From Mucilaginibacter gracilis (GTDB lineage: Bacteria; Bacteroidota; Bacteroidia; Sphingobacteriales; Sphingobacteriaceae), in the NCBI RefSeq assembly GCF_003633615.1, contig NZ_RBKU01000001.1, positions 3,286,001-3,350,000 of the forward strand: a stretch of DNA of 64,000 nt, written 5' to 3'. The notes below the pieces were generated by a model. The model did no database searches. It saw only the letters and a list, made by a program, of their open reading frames with translations, and was not told where the DNA came from. This document shows positions 36,203 through 44,600 of this stretch, piece by piece (position 1 is the stretch's first letter; each line of letters begins with the position of its first letter). A program made the translations under genes and the position numbers.

Positions 36203-38511
36203 TCTAAGGCTCGTTTATTGAAAATTAAAAATCCGGCATGAAACATTACGCCATACCTTTTTTGTTCGTCGTCGTAATAATTAAAGTTAAGGCTTATAGG
36301 GCCCAAAAAAGTTTGGTAAACAAGCCCTGTGCTTGCTGCAACTTTATATACTCCAAGTATATTGGTATAACTTGCATCTTGCAAATTATCGCGCTTAATG
36401 CCGTGCAACGGTACAAATAAATAGCCTTCGCTGCGCCATTCCAGGTTTTTTTCAATGGTTACCACGCTTTTTAAGCCGCCTGCGCCATAACTCGGTGCTC
36501 TAAAGTTAGTTAAAATTAGGGTATGCGAATCTTGCAAAGGGTAAAATGCAGGCGAACTCAAAATGGATTCTTCATAAGTGCGGAATAGCGGCTTATTGCT
36601 CACCACCCCTTCAAATAAATAACCCAGGCTAAGGTGCTTTTTTGCATAAAAATAGTTTTCCTGGCTTATTTTGGCCGTAAACCATTGCCTTACGGTATTA
36701 AACTTGGCTATAGGTACATAGCCCGTTTTGCCTACTAAAATATTACCGTTTTGGTAATATTCGCGTCCGTTAAAATATTGCAAGCCAAGGTAGTAATGAT
36801 TGCCCTTGCTTGCATACTGCTTACGGTTAAGCGAGTTTTTTTCTACCGATATGGATGCTTTAAAGGCGCTAAAACGGCTCACATCCAATGTGTCGCCACT
36901 TTGATAGGTATTGTTAGGGCTGTATTCATCGCCGGTGTTAATGTAGCCGCCCTGTATTTCCAGTTTGCTGTTGTTGGCTACAGGTATGCCGGCTTTAAGC
37001 ATTACTTTTCTATCCGACTGCGATATATATAAAGGGTTTGTGCGTTCAACGGATATTTGGTTATCGTTAAAATAGTTCCAGTAGTTGTAGGTAAACTCCC
37101 CTTCGAGGTAAAAAGGTAGCCGGGTGGGGAAATCAGACCGTAAGGTTGCCTGTACCGATTCGTAAAACCTGCCCGAATATAAATTTAAAGCCGTTGTGAA
37201 CGAGTTTCGGTTCACATAATCGTACTGTAGGCCAAGGTAAGCGGTACTTATTGGCCTGCTTGATACCATACCGCCAATATCGGCCTTGAAGTTTTTGCTC
37301 GATTTTACATCGATGGCGAAATCGTACGAGTTATCTTCGGCATGGTAAACAATACGTGGGTAAATGGTTTCAAAATTATCATTGGTAACCAGCCGGTAGT
37401 AACCTTCTTTAATATCATTCAAACTAACCGGTTGGTTTTCGTCTTTATGGAAAATACGTTCGATGTACCGTTTTTGCTGATAGTTTACGCCCGTAACAAT
37501 AATGTTTTTAAACATTATTGGGCTTTCGGTTTGATGAAATTCCGTGCGCCTTTTTTCCAATTCTGCGGTGTCTGTGCGGCGGGTAACATGTGCTTTTATG
37601 CGGGGCATATCGGCAATGGTGGCATCGTATCCGGCTTTAATCATTTGTGCTACAGGCGAAAAATTAGTAGTGCTGTACTCGTGCAGGTCGGGCTGAATAT
37701 AAATGCCGTTTTTGCCAATACTTGTACTGTCGGATTTTGAAAGGAACATGTAGAGTAATGATCTGCCCATCAGTTTTTCATCATCCTTGGGGTAGTCGGT
37801 AAACGTTTTTGACGATACATTGGCGCCGATGATATAATCGGGCTTAAAATCCTGCTTCATTACATCTACCGGGAAGTTATTGTATAGTCCTCCGTCAAAC
37901 ACATATCGCCCGTCAACTTTAATGGGCCTGTAAACTAACGGAACGGTAATGGTGCCGCGTATAGCTTCGGCAAGGCTACCGTGGTCAACATCAATTGCTT
38001 TTTGCGAAAACACGTCGGCAACAATGCATCTAAAAGGCACAAATAGTTTATTAAAATCGTTATGGGCATTTACTGTGGCTTGGGTATAAAGCTCAATTAA
38101 TGCAAAATTTAAAGGTATATCACCAACAATGGTAGACCGGAATTTGGCCTGAAACCCGGTGTCAATCTGTAGTTTTAAGGTAAACGACGAAGGGCTTTCG
38201 GATTTTTTTTGAAAAAAATACCTGTACTTGCTATCATATTTGCCACTCACCCAATCCTGAAAATTACTACCAAGCGCAATCTTCTCTATTTGAGCAGGTG
38301 AATAACCGGCGGCATACATGGCGCCCACCACGCCACCCATTGATGTGCCAACAACGTAGTCTACCGGAATATTGTTTTCTTCCAGAGCCTTTAAAACGCC
38401 AATGTGGGCAAGCCCTTTGGCGCCGCCACCACTAAAAACAACTCCAACCTTTTGGGCGGAGGCATTAAAATAAGTTAACAATAGTAAAAGCGCAAGCCGT
38501 AGTTGTTTCAT
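36199..38511 (-). CDS. Patatin-like phospholipase with Omp85 barrel (PlpD type)
   Basis: 770 residues. After a signal peptide (ALLLLLTYFNASA), residues 22-215 form a patatin domain: oxyanion GGGAKG at 28-33, nucleophile S57 in GTSMGG and D206 in FDGGLYNNFP. A POTRA-like segment follows (about 330-410) and then a surface-antigen beta barrel to the C-terminus. This is the type Vd secretion layout of PlpD, a lipase attached to its own outer-membrane barrel. Catalytic residues are intact. Coupled to the next gene. Confidence 0.9.
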   Translation of the reverse strand: MKQLRLALLLLLTYFNASAQKVGVVFSGGGAKGLAHIGVLKALEENNIPVDYVVGTSMGGVVGAMYAAGYSPAQIEKIALGSNFQDWVSGKYDSKYRYFFQKKSESPSSFTLKLQIDTGFQAKFRSTIVGDIPLNFALIELYTQATVNAHNDFNKLFVPFRCIVADVFSQKAIDVDHGSLAEAIRGTITVPLVYRPIKVDGRYVFDGGLYNNFPVDVMKQDFKPDYIIGANVSSKTFTDYPKDDEKLMGRSLLYMFLSKSDSTSIGKNGIYIQPDLHEYSTTNFSPVAQMIKAGYDATIADMPRIKAHVTRRTDTAELEKRRTEFHQTESPIMFKNIIVTGVNYQQKRYIERIFHKDENQPVSLNDIKEGYYRLVTNDNFETIYPRIVYHAEDNSYDFAIDVKSSKNFKADIGGMVSSRPISTAYLGLQYDYVNRNSFTTALNLYSGRFYESVQATLRSDFPTRLPFYLEGEFTYNYWNYFNDNQISVERTNPLYISQSDRKVMLKAGIPVANNSKLEIQGGYINTGDEYSPNNTYQSGDTLDVSRFSAFKASISVEKNSLNRKQYASKGNHYYLGLQYFNGREYYQNGNILVGKTGYVPIAKFNTVRQWFTAKISQENYFYAKKHLSLGYLFEGVVSNKPLFRTYEESILSSPAFYPLQDSHTLILTNFRAPSYGAGGLKSVVTIEKNLEWRSEGYLFVPLHGIKRDNLQDASYTNILGVYKVAASTGLVYQTFLGPISLNFNYYDDEQKRYGVMFHAGFLIFNKRALE

Positions 38512-38565
38512 TAACCGTTAATGTATGCGGTACACGCAAACCATGCAATGAAAATACGGCTTTTA

Positions 38566-39057
38566 TTACTTGTTTAGTATGTAAATAGCAAAGTTTAATA
38601 TGCTGGCAAAGCTTACCCACAACAAATAAGGAACCAACAACCAGGCGGCTACTTTGCTTATTTTACCAAAATAAACAATATTGAAAACAATACTGATTAA
38701 AAGCAAGGCAATAATTAGCAAAGCTCCCAGTATTTGGTGCATTCCAAAAAACACTATCGACCATGAAAAATTAAACAGTAATTGCCGCAAATAAATGTTG
38801 CGTGCCTTTATATAGTTAATGTTACCGTCTCGTTTTTGCCATACCAGGAATGCGGCAATAGCCATCATGATATAAAGCAATGTCCATACCGGGCCAAACA
38901 ACCAGTTTGGTGGATTAAACGCTGGTTTATTTAAATAAACATACCAGGTTGAAATTTGTGGAATTGTGAAAAAGCTGGCCACCCCGCCAATACTTAACGT
39001 TATTAATAAGCTAACTAACAACGCCCAATAGCCGAAACCTGATTGTTTTGTATTCAT
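38566..39057 (-). CDS. tspO: TspO/MBR-family membrane protein
   Basis: 163 residues with five helices. The family signature is NKPAFNPPNWLFGPVWTLLYIMMAIAAFLVW, of which KPAFNPPNWLFGPVW is the conserved core. TspO proteins bind tetrapyrroles and lipids and respond to oxidative stress. Single gene. Confidence 0.92.
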   Translation of the reverse strand: MNTKQSGFGYWALLVSLLITLSIGGVASFFTIPQISTWYVYLNKPAFNPPNWLFGPVWTLLYIMMAIAAFLVWQKRDGNINYIKARNIYLRQLLFNFSWSIVFFGMHQILGALLIIALLLISIVFNIVYFGKISKVAAWLLVPYLLWVSFASILNFAIYILNK

Positions 39058-39128
39058 AATAATTTGGCAGTTATGGTTTTGTGTTGTTTGTTAAATTAAT
39101 TGGAGATAAAGCTTTAAGCGGACTCAAC

Positions 39129-39944
39129 TCAATCTTTTTTATACAATACAGCCGCAATATCTGCCGACATTTTAATACCCTTTATCATGGCCGAACTAAA
39201 ACCATTATGCTCCATTTCGTTAAGTCCGGCAATGGTGCAGCCTTTAGGCGATGTAACCTTATCAATTTCCGATTCGGGGTGCGATGCCAGTTGCAACAGT
39301 AAATCGGCAGCGCCTTTGGCTGTTTGTGCCGCCATTTTAAGCGCATCCGGCGCGTGAAACCCAATTTCGGTACCGCCCTGCGATGCTGCACGTATCGAAC
39401 GCAAAAAGAACGCGATACCGCAGGCGCATAACGCCGTTGCTGATGTCATGAGTTCTTCGTTTATAGGTATAGTAACGCCAACAGTATCAAACAATTCTTT
39501 CACCAGCGCAATGCTGCTCTTATCGGCATTATCGCTGCCAATGCAAGTCATGGATTGGCCAATGGCAATTGCAGTGTTGGGCATGGCGCGCACTACGGGT
39601 ACATCAATATCAAGGTACTGGCGTATATCGGCACAGCTAACGCCCGATACAACAGATATCAGCAAATGCTTTTTAGGTTTAATACCTTCCTTTATTTCGT
39701 CAAGCAGTTTGTTAAGTTGCTGGGGCAGTATTGCCAAAACCACAATATGGGCCTTGCTGGTGGCTTTTTCGTTATCATCGGTTATTTTATAACCTTCTTC
39801 GGCAAGGTAGGCTAACGGAGCCACGTTGCGGCGCGTAAGCGTAATTTGGTGTGGCTGATAAATGCCCGCTTTTACTAAACCCTTAGCCAGTGCTAAACCA
39901 ATATTTCCGCTTCCTAAAATAGCGATGTTTTTTTGTGTGCTCAT
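39129..39944 (-). CDS. proC: Pyrroline-5-carboxylate reductase
   Basis: 271 residues. Last step of proline synthesis: reduces pyrroline-5-carboxylate with NAD(P)H. Rossmann motif GSGNIGLALAKGL at the N-terminus, VVSGVSCADI in the middle, and the C-terminal dimerisation helix motif DKVTSPKGCTIAGLNEMEHNG. The start overlaps the end of argB by 4 bases (ATGA), linking proline and arginine synthesis in one message. Confidence 0.95.
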   Translation of the reverse strand: MSTQKNIAILGSGNIGLALAKGLVKAGIYQPHQITLTRRNVAPLAYLAEEGYKITDDNEKATSKAHIVVLAILPQQLNKLLDEIKEGIKPKKHLLISVVSGVSCADIRQYLDIDVPVVRAMPNTAIAIGQSMTCIGSDNADKSSIALVKELFDTVGVTIPINEELMTSATALCACGIAFFLRSIRAASQGGTEIGFHAPDALKMAAQTAKGAADLLLQLASHPESEIDKVTSPKGCTIAGLNEMEHNGFSSAMIKGIKMSADIAAVLYKKD

Positions 39945-40735
39945 ATCCTGGTACTTAACCTTGTTCCGAATGAATGGTTTTGTTTGAGCAGGCCTAATTC
40001 ATCGGCCTTGCCAATAATAACGGCTTTTACGCCACAAGCTATCGCCGTAAAGGCATTATCAAGCTTGGGCAGCATGCCGCCATTTATAATTTGTTTTTCT
40101 TTAAGTTCTTCATAACGCTCCGGGTCAATTTCCCGTATCAGCGAATCTTCGTCGTCAATATCCTGTAAAACACCCTTTTTTTCAAAGCAATAAATAAGGG
40201 TAGTTTGGTAAGTTTTAGCCAGTGCCACTGCCAAAGCCGAAGCGATAGTATCGGCATTGGTGTTAAGCAATTGCCCCGCACCATCGTGCGTTAAAGCCGA
40301 AAATACAGGTACAAAACCGGCATCAAGCAAATTTTTTAAGTTGCCGGGGTTAATTGAGTTATCGTCAATATCGCCAACAAAGCCGTAATCAATTGTTTTT
40401 ACCGGCCTTTTTTTTGCTAAAATAAAATTTCCGTCGGCCCCGGTTAAACCAATTGCATTGCAATTAACCGCCTGCAAAGCGGCTACAATATTTTTATTAA
40501 TTAACCCCGCGTAAACCATGGTTACAACGCGTAAAGTTTCAATATCGGTAATGCGGCGGCCATCTACCAATTTCGATTCGATACCCAGCGTTGTTGCCAA
40601 TTGCGTAGCCACCTTACCGCCGCCGTGTACCAATATTTTATAACCATCCAGAGCCGCAAAATCTTTTAAAAAACGATGCAAATTCTCCGAGTTATCAATT
40701 ACGTTACCACCTATTTTAATAATATGTAAGTTCAT
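39941..40735 (-). CDS. argB: Acetylglutamate kinase (or N-succinylglutamate kinase)
   Basis: 264 residues of the amino acid kinase fold, phosphorylating the gamma-carboxylate of N-acylglutamate. IIKIGGNVID and LVHGGGKVATQLA form the nucleotide and substrate loops; GLTGADGNFILAKKRP and NTNADTIASALAVALAKTY are family features. Given the transcarbamylase type in this cluster, the substrate could be N-succinylglutamate, as in other Bacteroidota; sequence cannot decide. First gene of the argB-proC pair. Confidence 0.93.
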   Translation of the reverse strand: MNLHIIKIGGNVIDNSENLHRFLKDFAALDGYKILVHGGGKVATQLATTLGIESKLVDGRRITDIETLRVVTMVYAGLINKNIVAALQAVNCNAIGLTGADGNFILAKKRPVKTIDYGFVGDIDDNSINPGNLKNLLDAGFVPVFSALTHDGAGQLLNTNADTIASALAVALAKTYQTTLIYCFEKKGVLQDIDDEDSLIREIDPERYEELKEKQIINGGMLPKLDNAFTAIACGVKAVIIGKADELGLLKQNHSFGTRLSTRI

Positions 40736-40810
40736 AAAGCCTTAACTTCCCAAAAAAGGAAAAATTTATCACTATAATGTGCAAATATAGCGAGTTAAGC
40801 GGCAATAGGC

Positions 40811-41773
40811 CTACTTACTTAAAAATTGATTAATTACGGCAAATTCTTTTTCGGGCTCCTCAACCTGTGGGTTATGGCCCGATTTTTCGAACATCACAAA
40901 GGTTGCCTGCGGGCAATACTCTTTAAACTTAACCATCATCCAGGGTACGGCAACCCTGTCATACCGGCCACCAATTATCAATATCGGCATTTTAAGAGTT
41001 TTCAGCTGTTTGCGATAATCAAAATTCCCAATATCGCTGCCTACAATAAAATCGCCGTCTTTACCTACCATTTGGTAATATAGCTTGGTATTGTTTGGGT
41101 TAGGGTAAGGTTTATAATTGCTGCCACCCTCAAACCGGGCCGGATTGTAGGCATACAAAAAACCATAAGGCACGCGCCCGTAAATATCCTGATGCCGCTC
41201 GTCGCTTGATACTGCTCCTTGTTCGCGTATCTGCATCAGTTCGCTCCACACCTCAGGGTAGTTTGTTTTAATTTCGTGGTTGGAGTTATCGTCGTTTTCT
41301 TGCCACATAATAAAGCTGTGAAAAGTGTCGGCTAAAATTACGTGGCTTAAATGTTGAGGGTACTTTAACGCATAGCCCTGTGCAACAACGCCACCATACG
41401 AGTGTCCCAAAACTGTAACCTGCTCAAATTTTAAAGCTTTGCGCAGGCCCTCAATATCGTCAATATCGCGCTCCAGTGTGTATTCGCTTACGTTTTTTGC
41501 CGTGTCAGATTTTCCCCTGCCAAAGGCGTCAAAGTAAATTAACTGGTGGTGGTTATCTGCAAGTGGGTCAAAGCTGCGTAGGCCCAAGTGCGTGCCGCCG
41601 GGTCCGCCGGCAATAAAAATAATAGGGTCGCCCTGGCCAACTGTTACCACCCAAAGTTTTGCGCCGTTAACGGTTATGTATTTGCCGTCGGTCCAGCTAT
41701 CAACCTTTTTAATTTGTGCAGTAACATTGCTTGTTATAAAAAAAACGAGAATAAGGTATGCTAATTTTTTCAT
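40811..41773 (-). CDS. Exported alpha/beta hydrolase, proline-iminopeptidase-like
   Basis: 320 residues with a signal peptide (LAYLILVFFITSNVTA). Oxyanion motif IFIAGGPGGTHLGL, nucleophile elbow LGHSYGGVVAQG, catalytic Asp in IIGGRYDRVAVP and His in SGHNPQVEEP. HGGPG-type motifs of this kind mark proline iminopeptidases and related hydrolases. It precedes argB-proC on the same strand by 76 bp but has no obvious role in that pathway. Confidence 0.85.
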   Translation of the reverse strand: MKKLAYLILVFFITSNVTAQIKKVDSWTDGKYITVNGAKLWVVTVGQGDPIIFIAGGPGGTHLGLRSFDPLADNHHQLIYFDAFGRGKSDTAKNVSEYTLERDIDDIEGLRKALKFEQVTVLGHSYGGVVAQGYALKYPQHLSHVILADTFHSFIMWQENDDNSNHEIKTNYPEVWSELMQIREQGAVSSDERHQDIYGRVPYGFLYAYNPARFEGGSNYKPYPNPNNTKLYYQMVGKDGDFIVGSDIGNFDYRKQLKTLKMPILIIGGRYDRVAVPWMMVKFKEYCPQATFVMFEKSGHNPQVEEPEKEFAVINQFLSK

Positions 41774-41897
41774 GCTTTTAATTAAGATACAGCCAAAATA
41801 ACTAACATTTTGCTATCCTCTTAATATTGTAATATATAGTTGTAAAAAATGTTTTTGTTGATAAATTGTCAACGTTTAGTTAATAAGATTTCAATTT

Positions 41898-41928
41898 ATT
41901 GCAAACATAAAAGCAATTGTTACCTTTA
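41898..41928 (+). promoter_or_regulatory. Promoter of the NDH-2 gene
   Basis: ATTG (41898-41901), 19 bases, then TACCTTTA (41921-41928): one mismatch each to the Bacteroidota -33 TTTG and -7 TAnnTTTG. The start codon lies 31 bases downstream. Confidence 0.55.
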
Positions 41929-41958
41929 TTTTAAATGGATGTGTTTTAGTAATATGTT

Positions 41959-43248
41959 ATGCAGTTAAACGAGATCATACAGCATCCGCGGGTGCTTATT
42001 ATAGGCGGCGGTTTTGGCGGTATTGAGTTAGCCAAAAAGCTGAAAGATAAACCGTTTGAGGTTTTGATGGTTGATAAAAACAATTACCATACCTTCCAGC
42101 CCATGCTTTATCAGGTTGCTATGGGCGATATTGAGGCCGATTCGATAGCATTTCCTATCCGTAAAATATTTACCGGGCAAAAAAACTTTACGTTCCGGAT
42201 GGCAACGGTTGAGCGCATTAACCCGGAAAAGAACACAGTTGATACAAATATTGGCGAAATACCATATGACTATGCAGTAATAGCAACCGGATCGGACACT
42301 AATTACTTTGGTAATGATGAGCTTAAAAAGCGCACCATGCCCATGAAAAGTATCCCCGAGGCACTTAACCTGCGCAGCCTGATACTGCAAAACGTAGAAA
42401 AAGCACTGGTTACCACAGATGCCGCAGAACGCAATGCCCTGCTTACTTTTGTAGTGGTAGGAGGGGGGCCAACCGGCGTTGAACTATCGGGAGCGCTGGC
42501 CGAAATGCGCAATTATGTACTGACCTACGATTATCCCGAACTAAAGAAAGAAGATATGAAGGTTTACCTTGTTGAAGGTAAATCGGAAGTGTTGGCTGTA
42601 ATGTCGCCCCAGGCTTCGCAAAAAGCTAAAGATTATTTAATTGGCCTTAACATAGAGGTACATAATAGCGTTCACGTTAAAAGTTACGATGGCTGTGCCC
42701 TGGTTATTGATGATGGCACAATTATACAAACCCGCAATGTGCTATGGGCTGCCGGCGTAAAAGGCGAGGTTTTGAAAGGCATTCCGGAAGGTGTGATAGT
42801 GCGTGGAAACCGCATCCAGACTGATGAGTTTAGCCGTATTAAGGGTTATCTTAATTTGTTTGCTATTGGAGACGTTGCCGCCATAATAACACCCGAAACA
42901 CCCGAAGGGTACCCTGGCGTAGCCCCGGCAGCAATGCAACAGGGCAAGCAACTAGCCAAAAATTTGATTAAAATAATTAATGGAGAACAGCCCGAGCCAT
43001 TTAAGTATTTTGATAAGGGCTCACTGGCAACTATAGGTAAAAACTTGGCTGTTGCCGATTTAGGGAAACTGCATTTTCAAGGCTTTTTTGCCTATATGAT
43101 TTGGGGTGTGGTGCATCTTTTCTCGTTGATTAGTGCCCGTAACCGTATCATCGTATTTATTAACTGGATAGGTAGCTACTTTAGCAATAATAGCGGTTCG
43201 AGGTTAATTATCAGAAAATATGATCCCGACGCTATTAAACCTGAATAA
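41959..43248 (+). CDS. ndh: Type II NADH dehydrogenase (NDH-2)
   Basis: 429 residues. A single-subunit, non-proton-pumping NADH:quinone oxidoreductase on the inner membrane. FAD site GGGFGGIELAKKL near the N-terminus, NADH site VVVGGGPTGVELSGALAEM, second FAD motif LFAIGDVAA and quinone-side AAMQQGKQLAKNL. The C-terminal 80 residues (FAYMIWGVVHLFSLI) form the membrane-binding helices. A decayed copy of the last quarter of this gene lies at 45713-45957. Confidence 0.93.
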   Translation: MQLNEIIQHPRVLIIGGGFGGIELAKKLKDKPFEVLMVDKNNYHTFQPMLYQVAMGDIEADSIAFPIRKIFTGQKNFTFRMATVERINPEKNTVDTNIGEIPYDYAVIATGSDTNYFGNDELKKRTMPMKSIPEALNLRSLILQNVEKALVTTDAAERNALLTFVVVGGGPTGVELSGALAEMRNYVLTYDYPELKKEDMKVYLVEGKSEVLAVMSPQASQKAKDYLIGLNIEVHNSVHVKSYDGCALVIDDGTIIQTRNVLWAAGVKGEVLKGIPEGVIVRGNRIQTDEFSRIKGYLNLFAIGDVAAIITPETPEGYPGVAPAAMQQGKQLAKNLIKIINGEQPEPFKYFDKGSLATIGKNLAVADLGKLHFQGFFAYMIWGVVHLFSLISARNRIIVFINWIGSYFSNNSGSRLIIRKYDPDAIKPE

Positions 43249-43252
43249 AAAA

Positions 43253-43316
43253 AGGCAATTTCTTTTATAAAACATAACACTTTGGGTTGTGATAGCTTTT
43301 TTAAAAGAAATTGCCT
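43253..43316 (+). terminator. Long hairpin after ndh
   Basis: 15-base arms at 43253-43267 and 43302-43316 pair exactly and are preceded by A-runs on the left. The first half of this arm is also preserved after the decayed ndh tail at 45948-45957, showing that the duplication extended past the stop codon. Confidence 0.7.
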
Positions 43317-43350
43317 CGTTTAATCAGTTACATACAGCCATAAACAATAA

Positions 43351-43995
43351 TTAGTACCCAACAGTAAACCGTTGTTTAATAAATTGCGGCTTTTCTAATT
43401 CGTCAATCAAAGCTACAGCGTAATCGTCATACGTAATTTTACTATTACCATAATCATCAAATACAGGGTTATCTTTGCCTAACCTAAATTTACCGGTGCG
43501 TGTACCGGGTTCAATAATAATTGCCGGGCTAAAAAATGTCCAATCTAAATCGTTGGCTTTACGAAATACTTCCAGCGAATGGCGTTGCTCGTTAGCAGCC
43601 AGTTTATATTCGGGCGGGAAGTTTGGCGAATCAACCAGTTGTAAACCTGGGGCAACCTCAAGGCTGCCTGCACCACCAACGTTAATGATGCGCTTAACGC
43701 CAGCTTGCCTCGCAGCATCAATAACCGATTGCGCCACTACGCTAAACACCGGGAAGGTTTCGGGCTTGCTCCAATCAACCCCAAACGAGCTTACTACGGC
43801 ATCATGTCCTTTTATTATTTGGGCAAGTTGGTCTGTGTTTAACGCATCGCCTTTTACAAACGTTAAGTTGGCGTGTTTAAATTGTAGTTTCTCCGGGTTG
43901 CGCGCAATGCCTGTTACCTGGTGGCCGCGGTTTATTGCTTCTTCTAAAATTCGTGAGCCTATGTTTCCGTTGGCTCCAATAATTGCAATTTTCAT
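43351..43995 (-). CDS. NAD(P)H-binding NmrA/YwnB-like protein
   Basis: 214 residues with an N-terminal Rossmann motif (IGANGNIGSRILEEA) and NmrA/atypical short-chain dehydrogenase features (VVSSFGVDW, INVGGAGSLEV). No catalytic Tyr-x3-Lys is obvious, so it may sense NAD(P)H rather than oxidise a substrate. It is preceded by an Rrf2 regulator gene on the same strand with 52 bp between, a gap that holds an operator-like site. Bacillus YwnA/YwnB is a comparable Rrf2-NAD(P)-binding pair. Confidence 0.85.
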   Translation of the reverse strand: MKIAIIGANGNIGSRILEEAINRGHQVTGIARNPEKLQFKHANLTFVKGDALNTDQLAQIIKGHDAVVSSFGVDWSKPETFPVFSVVAQSVIDAARQAGVKRIINVGGAGSLEVAPGLQLVDSPNFPPEYKLAANEQRHSLEVFRKANDLDWTFFSPAIIIEPGTRTGKFRLGKDNPVFDDYGNSKITYDDYAVALIDELEKPQFIKQRFTVGY

Positions 43996-44012
43996 GTTAT
44001 TTGTTGTTTAAT

Positions 44013-44032
44013 TGTAATGTATTTTGTTACAG
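44013..44032 (-). promoter_or_regulatory. Second Rrf2-type operator, before the NmrA-like gene
   Basis: TGTAAT at 44013-44018 and TTACAG at 44027-44032 have the same half-sites and the same 20-bp span as the palindrome upstream of the Rrf2 gene, with 16 of 20 bases identical. It lies 17 bp before the ATG of the NAD(P)-binding gene. Confidence 0.55.
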
Positions 44033-44047
44033 TTATGTATAAAAAAA

Positions 44048-44458
44048 TTATTCAAATTGATTTACAAATTGTTGTAGGGTAGTTGTTTTTAACTGTGCAA
44101 CCAGGGCACATTCTGCATCGTGGTATAAGTTAGAGAGGTGCTTTTCAATTTGCCTGCCAACCGGGCAGGCCGGGTTTGGCGTGTTTTTAGATTTGCCCAA
44201 TAATGGCAATTGCTTTAGGGCTTGGTAAACATCCGATAAACAAATATCGCTGGCGGGTTTATTTAGAAAAGTGCCACCGTTTTTACCTTCGCGGCTGCCC
44301 ACTAAATTGTGCTTCCGCAAATTAATGAGTTCTTTACGTACCAATACCGGGTTAATATTAATGCTCGAAGCTATAAAGTCGGACGTTAATACTTCGCCTT
44401 TAGCACTCGCCAAAAGTGTTAATATGTGTACCGATATAGAAAAGCGACTGTTATTCAT
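44048..44458 (-). CDS. Rrf2-family transcriptional regulator
   Basis: 136 residues, winged-helix Rrf2 protein: FSISVHILTLLAS, LTSDFIASSININPVLVRKELINLRKHNLV (recognition helix) and wing GSREGKNGGTFLNKPA. Three cysteines at 73, 98 and 117 do not fit the Fe-S triad spacing of IscR or NsrR, so it is nearer the YwnA/CymR branch; redox sensing by thiols is possible. A perfect palindrome between its promoter and start codon points to autorepression. Confidence 0.9.
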   Translation of the reverse strand: MNNSRFSISVHILTLLASAKGEVLTSDFIASSININPVLVRKELINLRKHNLVGSREGKNGGTFLNKPASDICLSDVYQALKQLPLLGKSKNTPNPACPVGRQIEKHLSNLYHDAECALVAQLKTTTLQQFVNQFE

Positions 44459-44483
44459 TACTGTAATATTTATTATTACAGTA
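44459..44483 (-). promoter_or_regulatory. Operator palindrome of the Rrf2 gene
   Basis: Perfect 10-bp arms TACTGTAATA (44459-44468) and TATTACAGTA (44474-44483) with a 5-base centre. It touches the Rrf2 start codon on one side and the -7 box on the other, so a bound regulator would cover the transcription start. Confidence 0.7.
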
Positions 44484-44514
44484 CAAATGTAATGATGTTT
44501 TTTGGAAATGCAAT
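44484..44514 (-). promoter_or_regulatory. Promoter of the Rrf2 gene
   Basis: On the minus strand ATTG (44511-44514), 19 bases, TACATTTG (44484-44491). The -7 box is an exact TAnnTTTG match and directly abuts the operator palindrome. Confidence 0.65.
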
Positions 44515-44600
44515 TAAATAAAATTTAAGATGAAAAATTAGGGTTAAACGTTGTTTTCGAGTCGTATTTTACTTATATTGTATAACTATACAAGGGGTTT

